Notes under the pieces: model-generated | What the model was told of the DNA's origin: nothing | Database searches by the model: none | Seen by the model: the letters and a program-made list of their open reading frames with translations, nothing else | Position numbers and translations under genes: made by a program | NCBI RefSeq assembly: GCF_029784135.1 | Contig: NC_073746.1 | Coordinates: 71,838,042 to 71,902,041, forward strand | Direction of reading: 5' to 3' | From: Toxorhynchites rutilus septentrionalis | Lineage: Eukaryota; Arthropoda; Insecta; Diptera; Culicidae | Length of the DNA stretch: 64,000 nucleotides | Shown here: positions 43,628-54,300 of the stretch, piece by piece | Numbering within the stretch: position 1 is the first letter of the stretch | Layout: each line of letters starts with the position of its first letter

Positions 43628-44375
43628 CAGGTCGGACTCGATTATATACAGTTTGAAAAAAATATTTTGTTTTCATATTTGAAATACGACTTATTTCCAA
43701 CGAAAATGTAAATTTTCTACGTTGAAGTGAAATTTAAGTAGCTATTATATGTATAATAAGGATAAAAACCATGATTTTTTTGCTTGAATTTTCCCCAGGA
43801 ATTGTTGATATTGATATTGCAGCGAAATTACGAAAGATAGAAGTTGGAGGATATCGAAGAACAAAATCTAGAGCGGTTAGAGAGCTTCAATTTGATTTAG
43901 AAAACAACCTAATTTAGTAAGAATTTTTAAGATAAAATTCATAATAACACATTTAAAATTACTAACCTTTAAGTTTCCACTTCCGAAATGTTATTTTAAT
44001 CCACTAATTTAGATATTCCACTGCTATATCCTGTACTTAATTTTCTCATATTTCAAATGGAAGCAACAAAATCGTCTTCCGTAGCGTACTTCCGGATATA
44101 GAGCCAGTTTGAGGCAACAGAGTCCGAAACAAAAAAAAATTCTATAACTCTGTCATTGTTGAAATTCGAACATATGAGTAGGAGGGTTTTTTCCATCAAA
44201 TATGATCGTCTATCACCTCCTGAAGATTCTGGAGAAAATTTTTTTTTCATGTGAGAAAGATGTTTTCCGACTTTAAGGGTATGAATCGAAGAAAACGAAT
44301 AAAAACATTTTTTTCTTGACTCGATTATATACAGTGAAAAGAAATCGAAAACTGCATATAATCGAGTCCGCCCTG
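43628..44375. mobile_element. TA-flanked MITE, 748 bp (CGATTATATACAG family)
   Basis: TA lies at 43626-43627 and 44376-44377. The left end is CAGGTCGGACTCGATTATAT and the right end complement is CAGGGCGGACTCGATTATAT. The right end carries a second, inverted subterminal copy of TCGATTATATACAG. The internal part, 43920-44300, is the inverse of 51880-52720 in the related element. No intact transposase. Confidence 0.78.
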
Positions 44376-44377
44376 TA

Positions 44378-45847
44378 ATAGCCAACGAAATCAAACTAAC
44401 TTTATCAATTAAGCAAAGCTCTTTAGGTGTGAAATTGGAATTAAAAATACTCCCAGCGCCTTATAATTGATCAAAAAAAAAAAAAAAACCGAAAATGTTA
44501 TAATAATAAGAATTCTAATTACCTTAATTGGTGAATTTCACTAGCCACATCAGTAACACAACAACTCGCATTTGGAAGTGAAGCGGTAAATGAGTTTCAC
44601 TTTGCGAAACATAGTGATAAAAGAGATTGTAGAAATAGAAAAGACCTAACAATCGTCCCTTTTTATTTTTCACAATAATCGCACATGTGAAAGACATCTG
44701 CCAGAAAGAAAGTGAGCTCATTTTGATCCGCTCCCTTATGAACAAACCTTGCAGAAAGCGATGCCGTTTATCTCGTAGACAAACGGCAACTCTTCAGTTT
44801 ATCAGTTGTTTTGATAAAAAGCGCAACTGACTCATCTCCTTTCGCTGGTGTCGTTTTTCCACTTTCGAGCGCTGCTCAGTGACGACTTTGTTATAAGTGT
44901 GCGCGGGGACGCGCGGTAAAATATCACAACTGTGTCAGCGCTACATGAGTGAAAACATATGTTATTCGACGACGCTCGTATCAGTTGGCACGCATATTAT
45001 GCTGTTTGTTTTAGGTTGGTTCTTCTTGGCGCTGAACTCCCGGCTGATCTCGCGTCTACAACTTTCGACGTTGTAACGTTTAGGCGCATCATGCGCGGTG
45101 CGATTTTCATCCTCCTTCCAACCCACGCTTCCAACCTCAGATATTTACGGCGCATCACGCATCCAAGCGGAACAGGTTCCTCCCAAGAGGTTAGTGGGAA
45201 ATAAATACAACCCCACAGCCGAACCGCACATACGTGCGGATATTCACGCCTTAACGCAACATTAATGTGCGTTATGAAAGTCATAAATTAAGCTATGATT
45301 GTAAGCTCAGCCCCGTTCCAACCATACCCACGGAGCGGTACGGAATGGAAACGAGCGTGAACATCAGCGCGGTTTGAAGTGCAGAGATGCGGGTAAAGTT
45401 TTGGATACCCTTTCGTTTGGGGCTTGCCAACTGGGACTGGGACACATTCAGTCGACTCCGGACTCCGGCAGCCGGAGTGGAGCGAGTGGCAGCCATTCAT
45501 CGCCACGCAGATTAGATTAGTCGACATCGACTAAATTTATTGCGTCTATTACCGCCATGCATCAATTCCCGGACCGACCGTAAGGTAGTTGACTCCAGCA
45601 GACGTGGTGAGAGGAGACTCGCTTGGAGGAAGTGGTTGATTAATAGGTTGGAGGGAAAACAAACCAATTGGCGCTGAATGAATCGTTGAATGAACTTGTG
45701 TTATGAATGTAGCAGTCATGTTCGAGTAGTTTTGTTTTTCGTTGGGAAATAGTTTTGATTGGTTAATTATCGTAAAGTCTTTCATCCTAAATGTCATTCG
45801 AAAAAAAACCAATAATGTTTGGGTGCTTTCATTTAAATTTTTAAAAT
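44378..45847. other. Unique DNA with a GC-rich centre
   Basis: 44800-45480 is GC-richer than average, with overlapping frames on both strands but no family signature. It may be a promoter or leader region. No gene is called. Confidence 0.35.
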
Positions 45848-45855
45848 ATGAACAT

Positions 45856-46998
45856 TAGGAATGGTCATGTCAAATTTCAAAAACCGACCATGTAAATTTG
45901 TTTATTGGCCCAAAAAAATGATCTGTGCAAAGTTTCAGCACCATCGGACATGATTTAGGGATGCCTCAAAGCGCAAATTTGGAAAATCGAATTTCGTCGA
46001 GATCTCGAAAAAAAAAATTTTGGCCGAAAATCGACCTTTTGCGACTTAGCCTTGAGAGGCAATGAAGGTATGGAAAAAAATAATTATCGAATTTGAAGAA
46101 CCGACCATGTACATTTTGTTTATTGGTCCAAAAAAATGATCTATATAAAGTTTGGTTCCCGGAATAAATCGCCACAGAAAACGACTGCAACAGAAACCAC
46201 CGCTTATAAAATGTGTAGTAGGCTATAAATATTGTGGCGCGGTATTGTATTTCAAAACAAGAATTAACCGGGCAAACGTATCGCCCCAGGCAAACGTAAC
46301 GCCCCGGGCAGACGTATACCGTCCGACGCTCGCTAGAGCTCGGTCGGACATTGCTAAAGGATCGTATCCTATGTTTCAAACTAACCGGGCAATCAGTGGA
46401 TCCCAGGTTTGCGTGCGAGACACCGCCGCTTCCGACGGCGGGTCGGCGGTGGACTCGGATTGCGTCATCTTGGCGGCATGGGCCGCCTCGATTCCTTATC
46501 CTCGCCAAATGGGGACTTCGTCCCCATTACATTGTCCTCAGAATAAATTTCGAAAAACGAGAACAAGAGAATAAATTTATAATAGAAATGTGAGGCACAT
46601 GATGTTTTTCCCGCGCCAAATATTTCTAGCCTACTACACTTTTTCTAAGCGGTTGTTTCTGTTGCAGTTGTTTACTGTGGCGATTTATTCCGGTCACCAT
46701 AAAGTTTCAGCTCGATCGGACATGATTTTGGGGTGCCTCAAAGCGCTCAAAGTTTCATGCATTTTTAAGTCATTTGGCATCGAAAAAAAACCATTTTCCA
46801 AATTTCCTTCACTCTCCCCTTGAAAGATTTTCGGGAATAAAAAAATCAAAACTTAGAGCGCTTTGAGGCACCCCTAAATTATGTCCGATCGAGCTGAAAC
46901 TTTGCACAAACCATTTTTTTGGCCAATAAACAAAATGTACATGGTCGGTTTTTGAAATTCGATGATGAAATTTTTCCCATACATCCATTGCCACCCTA
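45856..46998. mobile_element. Foldback element with 8-bp target duplication
   Basis: The 8-bp duplication ATGAACAT lies at 45848-45855 and 46999-47006. The ends TAGGAATGG (left) and TAGGGTGGCAATGGATGTAT (right, complement) head arms of roughly 390 bp that share CGACCATGTA, CATGATTT-GGG, GCCTCAAAGCGC and CTACTACACATTTTATAAGC-type blocks. The arms surround a GC-rich core repeat (46255-46560). It is related to the element at 56661-57466. No transposase was seen. Confidence 0.75.
46255..46560 (+). repeat. GC-rich dispersed repeat, copy B (fullest)
   Basis: Contains tandem GGGCAAACGTA/GGGCAGACGTA motifs, CGACGCTCGCTAGAGCTCGG, the hairpin core CCGCCGCTTCCGACGGCGGG, GGACTCGGATTGCGTCATC, the palindrome TGGGGACTTCGTCCCCA, and ends near CAGAATAAATTT. 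It sits exactly in the loop of the foldback element at 45856-46998. Confidence 0.72.
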
Positions 46999-47171
46999 AT
47001 GAACATAGCATCTACGAAATATTTAAATATCAAGTAAATTTATCTATTGAACGTCCCAGCCCAATTGTGAACAGAATTTCTTCCAAGCGCACCTCATATT
47101 TTATTCTTGAAAATTTTTGAAAAAGGTTTTCCATTTTTCAGAATCGTTTCACAAAAAAAAGATTTGGCATT

Positions 47172-48344
47172 TTTTTTTTATTTAAATCGTTTATTTTTAC
47201 AGGCTCAGTTACATAGGTTTAAAGGAGCCGAACTCCTTACTGTATTGTTACTAGTATATATACATTTTTCCTTAATTCTAATGTTAATAATATAGGAAAC
47301 CGATTACTCGCGGTCAACTCGAGTTTAGAAGGGTGACATATTTTCTTCAGGAAAAGGAGGGGATATGAGGATATATTGACAATGATCACACTCACACTCT
47401 CAATCACACTCATCACACTCAATTCTTAAACCTATCTTATATCTAATATGTATTTACATTTCATCTTATTCTTGAGAAGGGATCCGATCTCTCACAAAGG
47501 AAAAGGAAAAGGAAAAACTAAGGGTATAAGGACAATCACACACGAAGATCGATAGCTTTAAGGAATACATATATTTGGGACATATAATCAAGGTCTAACC
47601 GAGCCAACACGTCTCTCACCGGCATCATGGGCTGCCTTCCTCGGGCCCGAAGGGTGACTACTAAATTCGATCTGGCGACAAGATACAGCTCGCACGACCA
47701 AACAACGTGCTCGATGTCGTGGTAACCTTGGCCACAAACACAAAGATTGTTGTCGGCAAGATTAATACGAAAGAGTAGCGCATCTAACGAACAGTGATTG
47801 GACATGAGTCGGGAGAAGGTGCGAATAAAGTCCCGACTCAAGTCCAGACTTTTGAACCATGGTTTGAGGCTAACCTTAGGGATAATCGAGTGGAGCCACC
47901 GGCCCAATTCATCTTCGTTCCATTTGGGTTGCCAGTTAACTATGGTATTTTTGCGGACTAAAGAATAAAACTCATTGAAGGCGATTTGACGCTGATAAAT
48001 ATCGCCTTCAATTGCACCTACCTTTGCTAATGAGTCAGCCCTCTCATTACCCAGAATTGAGCAATGTGAAGGGACCCAGACAAAGGTAATGACATAACAG
48101 CGTCTGGATAAAGCACTCAAAATTTCTCGTATTCTCTCAAGGAAGTACGGCGAGTGCTTTTCCGGCCTCACTGAACGGAGGATAGCTTCGACAGAGCTAA
48201 GACTATCCGTTACAATGTAATAGTGTTCAACAGGTCGTGAGGCGACGCTGTCCAGCGCCCAGTGTATCGCTGCCAATTCAGCAATATACACTGAGCAAGG
48301 ATTCTGAAGCCTGTGTGAGGTGCTAAAAAATTCGTTGAACATTT
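47172..48344 (-). mobile_element. 5'-truncated non-LTR retrotransposon, copy 4
   Basis: The target duplication GATTTGGCATT occurs at 47161-47171 and 48345-48355. The tail hairpin, GGCTC (47202-47206) / GAGCC (47225-47229), is followed on the minus strand by AAATAAACG and T/A-rich sequence. The coding sequence is homologous to copies 1-3 but from a distinct subfamily. Confidence 0.87.
47536..48344 (-). pseudogene. LINE RNase H and Cys-rich tail, open fragment
   Basis: 269 codons without interruption from the junction. Seen: SVYIAELAAIHWAL, IVTDSLSSVEAIL, WVPSHCSILGNERADSLAKV and the tail CVCGQGYHDIEHVVWSC, ending at the stop at 47536. The first RNase H aspartate motif (FTDGS) is lost to 5' truncation, so the enzyme is incomplete. 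About 11 codons open upstream of the junction are flanking DNA. Confidence 0.82.
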
Positions 48345-48355
48345 GATTTGGCATT

Positions 48356-49048
48356 GAACCAATCAGATTATCCAGCATTCTGTCTGCAGTTCACGGACTG
48401 TTCCAAATTCTCGATTCGAAACGATGGAAACATGCCCGATAGGTTAATGCTAGGGCAGAGTAGCCAACCTTCCAGTTTTTCATGTATATTGCCAGTTTTT
48501 TTTTGAGCCTGCCAGCGAAACAGACAAAGGCCAAAAATCTCCAGTTTTTTTTTATTTTCACAGTTTTATCCAGCTTTTTTTATTTTTTCGGCGTTTTCAA
48601 GTTTTTTACTCCCTATTGTTAAGGCTGCTTCCACGACTTGATCGAGGTTATCGAAACTGACTCAGAAACGTTTTAGGAGACTGCGGTTGCCTGCTCTAAT
48701 AGAGACGGAATACCATACAAGCAGGATATTCTTGTAGGATATTCTGCCGAAGAGGCTAATAACATGACCGGTACCGAGAAGTCATAAAGAGCGTATCTAG
48801 AAAAGTACTGCCCAAGTTCATTCACACTAAAATTTGTTTGCCATAGTATGGTTCTGTGTGCAATATATGCATGTAAACACATGCCTGATAGAATTGAGCA
48901 GCTGTGTAAGGATAACTACGCCTATCTTAGCTGTAGTCTTTTATTTAAGATACAGTAAGTTTGCTGAAATTCAATCTCTCTTAGAGTTGAAACCGTTAAA
49001 AATGCTGCCACGCGGTGGAATTCATTAGAAAATGTTTTATTATACGTA
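48356..49048. other. Intergenic DNA with pyrimidine-rich tracts
   Basis: CCAGTTTTTTT-type runs at 48470-48610 resemble 54390-54450. No gene. Confidence 0.35.
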
Positions 49049-49431
49049 TACAACCATTCCATGGCAAACCGATATAGTGGTTCTCAGATTTTCGTGAAAA
49101 GTGGTAGTTTTGTTCTTTACCGCAAAACATTAGACCCGTATTTTTTAATTTTTTTAATTTTTGTTAGGGTGCCCATTTTCATTTTAGGATCAGAAACATC
49201 AACTTTTTCCCCTTTTTTCCAAAAATAACATTTTTCAAATTTCAAAATTCATAACTTGTGAACTACTGAACCGATTTAGACGGTCGACATATCAAACTAA
49301 CGCTAATTAGCTAGTCATTCGTGGAAAAATGCTACGCTTGCAAAAATTCCAGGTTTTGGTTCTGTCATTATTGATTGTATTCACTATATTTTTTTCTATT
49401 TTTTATGGAATGCTGAGGATTTTTCACATTA

Positions 49432-50729
49432 AAGGGTGTGTCACATCAAATTGCATCACGGAAAAAACGCTGTAGAAATTTAATTTTTAGGAATTATACC
49501 TTCAGCTTTCGCTTATAATCAGATAAGAGTGTATAGATCACGTTGGCCATGCTTCACTGTCAATTTTTCGTAAATTTGGAAAAATGTCGTCGAACGAAAA
49601 AGAGCGTCGTGAATTAATCCTGTGCACTCATTTCGAGAATCCGGAGTTGTCACATCGGGACATCGGTAAGATGCTGGGAATCGTCCAATCCACGGTCAGC
49701 AGAGTACTAAAACGATACTTCGAGAACCTAATCATCGACCGGAAGGTGAAGAACGGCAAAAATGGATGCTCCGTCAGTGAAAAAGATCACAAGCGCGTAG
49801 TTAAGCAGTTTAGACGTGATCCGAGAAGTTCGGTCCGGGATGTCGCCAATAAGCTGAATTTGTCAAGTTCATTCGTCCAGCGGACCAAGCAGCGGGAGGG
49901 CCTGCGTACATACAAGGTTCAGAAGGCTCCTAACCGCGACGAAAGGCAAAACATGGTGGGGAAGACGCGAGCCCGGAAGCTGTACACCGAAATGCTGACG
50001 AAGCCGCATTGCCTGGTAATGGACGACGAAACCTACGTCAAAGCGGACTTTCGTCAGCTGCCGGGCCTGTTGTTCTTCTCCGCAGAGGACAAATTCAGCG
50101 TTCCGGAGGAGATTCGCAAGCAGAAACTATCCAAGTTTGCCAAAAAGTACATGGTGTGGCAAGCGATCTGCTCTTGCGGAAAGCGGAGCGCCCCCTTCGT
50201 GATGACCGGCACGGTAAACGGGCAGGTTTACCTTAAAGAGTGCCTACAGAAGCGCTTACTACCACTATTGAAGCAGCACGAGGGCCCGACCATCTTCTGG
50301 CCGGATCTCGCTTCGTGCCACTATTCAAAGGACGTGTTGGAGTGGTACGAAGCCAACGGGGTCACCTTCGTGCCAAAGGAAATGGCACCGCCCAACGCGC
50401 CGGAGCTTCGCCCAATAGAGAAATATTGGACGATTATGAAGCAGGCTTTCCGGAAGAACCCAAAAATTGTCAAATCGGAGGCGGACTTCAAGAGAAAATG
50501 GATTTCTGTTAAAAAAAACTACAACCTGACGTTGTACAGAACCTGATGGACGGCGTAGAGAGGAAGGTGCGAGCATACGGGCATGGGCTCGAAGTATGAA
50601 TAAAAAGAAAATGCCAAAAAGTTGTTTAATAGTTTTTATTTTACTGTCTAAAATTTTCAAAAGAATCGGTCTACTGGGCGAATTTCTACAGCGTTTTTTC
50701 CGTGATGCAATTTGATGTGACACACCCTT
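49432..50729 (+). mobile_element. DD37E Tc1/mariner-type transposon, frameshifted
   Basis: TA lies at 49430-49431 and 50730-50731. Perfect 49-bp inverted repeats by eye (49432-49480 and 50681-50729) begin AAGGGTGTGTCACATCAAAT. The transposase covers nearly all of the interior. Confidence 0.92.
49584..50606 (+). pseudogene. DD37E transposase with a late frameshift
   Basis: Open from ATG 49584 for 320 codons to a stop at 50546. Helix-turn-helix regions lie at about 20-45 (IGKMLGIVQSTVSRVLKRY) and 85-105. The catalytic triad is D147 (VMDDETYVK), D241 (FWPDLASCHYS) and E279 (RPIEKYW), with 37 residues between the last two. An A8 run at 50511-50518 appears to have changed length: the adjacent frame continues the conserved C-terminus (VQNLMDGVERKVRAYG) to a stop near 50600. 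Only the last 20-odd residues are affected, so the catalytic core is intact. A sequencing or assembly error in the A run is possible. Confidence 0.85.
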
Positions 50730-51065
50730 TACATATCTCGATTTTCTGGACCATCGGTTTACTTTGAAAATCATAACTCAAAAACGAAAAAGACGCCTCC
50801 CTAGTTTCGAGATATATTATGTGGAAAATACTTAGCTTTCAAGAAAAAAATTAAAAAATATAACGCCTTTGGTCCCGAGACCATGAAAACTATAAAAAAC
50901 AAATACAATCAATAATAACGAAAACATGATTCAAATTTTCTGCAACTGTTGTATTTTTCCAAAAAAGACCAGCTGATTGGCTTTAATTTGATATGTCGAT
51001 CATCTGAATCGGTTCGAAAGTTAACAATTTTTGAAAAAAGTCATTTTTGGCAAAAATGCGGAAAT

Positions 51066-51240
51066 TTTTTTTTTGTTTTTTTTGTCTGTATTATAGTGAC
51101 CTTCAACTCATTTGGCTGGTTCGTCACTTTTACTTCCATTTTTGGAAGAATGTCGGGAGTGAGAATTGAACTCGTGACCTTTAGCGTGAGAGGCATGGAT
51201 GTTACCACTACGCCAGATCGGCTCCACGTGCGGAAAAATT
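51066..51240 (-). mobile_element. Short tRNA-derived SINE with A-rich tail
   Basis: The minus-strand head GATCTGGCGTAGTGGTAACA (A box) and GAGTTCAATTCTC (B box) form a tRNA-like region at about 51143-51235. A body of about 70 bp and an A-rich tail (AAAAAAAACAAAAAA) follow. The flanks share TGCGGAAA, a likely target duplication. Too long and tailed for a functional tRNA gene; a third SINE family in this window. Confidence 0.72.
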
Positions 51241-51387
51241 GATTTTTCGGACCACCCTAAAATGGAAATGGTCACCCTAACAAAACAATAAAAAATAAGG
51301 GTCTAATAATTTGCGATAAAGAACAAAACTACCACATTTTGCGAAAATCTGAGAACCACTACACCGGTTTGGCGTGGAATGGCTGTA

Positions 51388-51754
51388 TATTGGAACGTTT
51401 CGAACCGCTCCGAATTTATTTTGGATTTATTTTGAATGGGGATAAAGTAGAGAAGATCCGAGTAAGATCGATCTATGACGTTTTAAATATCCTACGACGA
51501 TCATTTATTTAACCTTCTCATCTCATACTCTAAGCATGGTGAACAATATTACCCGAATATTCCAAAGTGAAAGTTCGTAGCTATTTACTTTGCATTCGAG
51601 CATTTCAAGATTGTTCAGGACACTTTTGGATAACTTTTTTGAGACAGATATGTAAAATATAATAAATCTGAACAACGTGCAGTTCGATCAGGAAAATTAT
51701 GACACTTTGGATAACGTTTATGTAGGTGCCGCGATTGAATGGTTGATCAATGAA
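51388..51754. other. AT-rich DNA
   Basis: No supported feature. Confidence 0.35.
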
Positions 51755-52125
51755 TACAGGTCGGACTCGATTATCCGGAGTATTGATTTTTTTTTCACTC
51801 CGGATAATCGAATCAAAACAATTTTTTTCTTTATTTGTTTTTTTGCATGTATTTTTCTTTTTTTGGAAATAAAAGAGGAATTTGATTTTTGGTTCATCCC
51901 TTTAAAGTCAGAAAACATCTTTCTCACATGAAAAAAAATAATTTATCCAGATTCTCTCCAGAGGTGATGGACGATCATATTTGATGAAAAAAATCCTCCT
52001 ACGCATATGTTCGAATTATAACGATGACAGATTTACAGACCTTTTTTTTGTTTCGGACTCTGTTGCTTCATACTGGCTCTATATTAAAAAGTACGCTATG
52101 GAAGACGATTCTGATGCTTTCATTT

Positions 52126-52607
52126 TTTTATCCCATTTATTTATTTAAGGCTCATTAGCATTTTAGCTGTAACAGAGCCGAATTTTAATCATGTACATGT
52201 CACATGGTTATCATATCTATAATTAGCACATTACACAGTTGCCATTCGCCAGTATTCCTTCTATACCATTACATATGGTACATTCACACAGTAGCCATTT
52301 AGGCGTAAGAGTTATTCTTTCTGTTCTTCCATTATCCAGTTGGACCACCGGACAGCGGAGACAGTTGATTGATCATTGTTGAGTTATTTATAGAACAGTA
52401 GCCCGATGTGTCTGCAGGGCAGAGCAGTTGTATGGATGAATCGATCTTATTTCGACCGTGGATCGATCTCCATCGCTGATGATTGTTGCATGGACGTAGC
52501 TATTCTGTAACAACATAAAGATGGTCAATGAGAGCCCTGAGTTTTGAACTCACGATCGATCGCTTACTAAGCGAACGCGTAACCAATGTGGCTACGGAGA
52601 CCCCCTA
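52126..52607 (-). mobile_element. tRNA-derived SINE (LINE-type tail), copy 2
   Basis: The target duplication ATGCTTTCATTT occurs at 52114-52125 and 52608-52619. The minus-strand head is TAGCCACATTGGTTACGCG (A box) and GAGTTCAAAACTC (B box). The 3' end carries GGCTC...GAGCC (52149-52179 in plus coordinates), then TTAAATAAATAAATGGGAT. It is co-linear with 12463-12950. Confidence 0.85.
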
Positions 52608-52724
52608 ATGCTTTCATTTAAAAGATGAGAAAATTTAGTACAGGATATAGTAGTGGAACAACTAAATTAGTGAATTTTAATAACATTTTGGAAGTAAAAC
52701 ACTTAAAAGTTAATAATTTTTATT

Positions 52725-53340
52725 AGTTAAATCATTTCATTTGATACCAAAATTGAGGGGATTGCAAAAAATACATAGTCGACCATTTTGTGGCGGCGAC
52801 CTTTTCGAATTTATTTTGTTCATAGTGCAGTGTATTCTCCAAATCAAGCCATTCAGCCATTCTTTTGCGGCGGCCAAATTGAATTTTTCAAGATCATGGA
52901 ATACGCAGTTTTATAATGACAGTAGAATTAAATGTATGTTCCAAATTTCAGATCAATCATTTAACAGGAACGGGGTCAATTTTCTATTAATGCGAGACAA
53001 CCCAACAAACATTCAAACATACATAGAAACAGGTCAAGCTAAATGTAACCATTCAAAAAGTAATTAGTTGTTTGGGAACTGCGGTCATCTTGAAATTGGA
53101 TTTTCTATTATCTGCTATGTTCTACTAGCCGAGAACATTCTTTTGATACATTCTTGGGCATTTTTCATAAATAACTGTATTCTACTAGTCAAGCCCTTTC
53201 ATTTGATACCCATATTGATGGGGTTGTGAAAAAAATATATATGGCGCCATTTTGTGGTGGTGGCCGCTTTGGATTTGAATTTTTCATGAATAACTGTGTT
53301 CTACTAGTCTAGCCCTTTCTTTTGATACCCATATTAGCTA
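52725..53340. repeat. Diverged tandem array, unit roughly 135 bp
   Basis: TCATTTGATACC..ATTGA.GGG, GCGCCATTTTGTGG.GG.GGCC, TTTTTCATAAATAACTGT and TTCTACTAGTCAAGCCCTTT blocks recur three to four times in order. The array lies inside the composite MITE. Confidence 0.6.
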
Positions 53341-53462
53341 TTAAATACAGAATTATTATACAAATTATTCGAAATTTCCGAGAATCGAAAATAAAATACT
53401 CCGGATCATCGAGTCTAAAACTCCGGATAATCGAGTCTCCGGATAATCGAGTCCGACCTGTA

Positions 53463-54045
53463 TTTGGTCGCATGTAAAATCTTGCATTTAATTTCAATGA
53501 TCCTTTGATTATCACCATGACGAATATAGATCCAACTAGTGTCATAAAAAGGAAGCATATGTCAATTGTTCTCCTTCTACACAGTCTTCCGAATATTTGC
53601 GATCGAAATCGAAAAATTCGGGATATTGATAACGAGTTTGGGGAGATCCGAAACCTGGATTTTACTGACTTCACTGTAAACGAACGCAAGGATGCTTCTT
53701 TCTTTTGGGGTAAAATGTTGTCACTAAAAAGGATTGACAATCATTTTGCTTATCCCAAGTTGAAAAATATTATTCCAGTATTTCTGATTTTGCCGCAATA
53801 CTCAGCAATCGTTGAACGATTTATTTTGAGAATACAATTTGATCAAAACAAAACTAAGAAATAGAACAGAAACAAAAACTATGCGCGGAATTCTAGCTTC
53901 CAAAAATTATGTAGACATGCATAAAGAACTATAGGAATCACACAGAATGTAAAACAAAAGTATAATATCAATAATGATCAAACAGATTGAGGAAATTTAA
54001 GAATGCTACGGTACTTACGTGTTAACGCCAACGAAGCGCAATTTT
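53463..54045. other. AT-rich DNA
   Basis: Overlapping frames on opposite strands at 53309-53864 show no domain. No gene is called. Confidence 0.35.
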
Positions 54046-54300
54046 TTATGAGTTTATTTTTTTGCTATAAAATTTATTCTGAGGGTAAAGTAATAGGGTG
54101 ACGAAGCTCCCATTTAACGAGGATAAAGAACAGAGACGGTCCCAATTCATCGAGGTGACGCAATCCGAGTCGACCGTCGACTCGCTGTCAGAAGCGGCGG
54201 CCTCTCGCAAGCAAACCTGTTTCCCCAAATTGCAAACAATAAATATCACTAAGACAAAAATAAATTCATATTGAAAATAACGCCCCGGTGGCAGTAATAC
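54046..54300 (-). repeat. GC-rich dispersed repeat, copy C
   Basis: The minus strand contains CAGGTTTGCTTGCGAGAGGC, CCGCCGCTTCTGACAGCG, GACTCGGATTGCGTCACCTC, TATCCTCGTTAAATGGGAGC and ends near CAGAATAAATTT. Diverged from copy B at 46255-46560; the hairpin core is partly eroded. Confidence 0.65.

Larger units (their letters stand above)
49051..51385. mobile_element. Foldback element carrying two nested insertions
   Basis: TA lies at 49049-49050 and 51386-51387. The ends CAACCATTCCATGGCAAACC and CAGCCATTCCACGCCAAACC (complement) head arms of over 130 bp sharing TAGTGGTTCTCAGATTTTCG, GTGGTAGTTTTGTTCTTTA and CCATTTTAGG. Inside are a complete DD37E transposon (49432-50729) and a small SINE (51066-51240), each with its own target duplication. 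Without them the element is about 850 bp and non-coding. Confidence 0.78.
51757..53460. mobile_element. TA-flanked composite MITE (CGATTATCCGGAG family), 1.7 kb
   Basis: TA lies at 51755-51756 and 53461-53462. The left end is CAGGTCGGACTCGATTATCC and the right end complement is CAGGTCGGACTCGATTATCC. Subterminal CTCCGGATAATCGA copies repeat near both ends. The interior, 51880-52720, is the inverse of the interior of the element at 43628-44375. It hosts a SINE (52126-52607) and a tandem array (52725-53340). Confidence 0.78.

Noticed and set aside
51143..51235. Possible tRNA gene on the minus strand
   Set aside because: It is followed by a short body and A-rich tail and flanked by a probable target duplication, so it is a SINE head.
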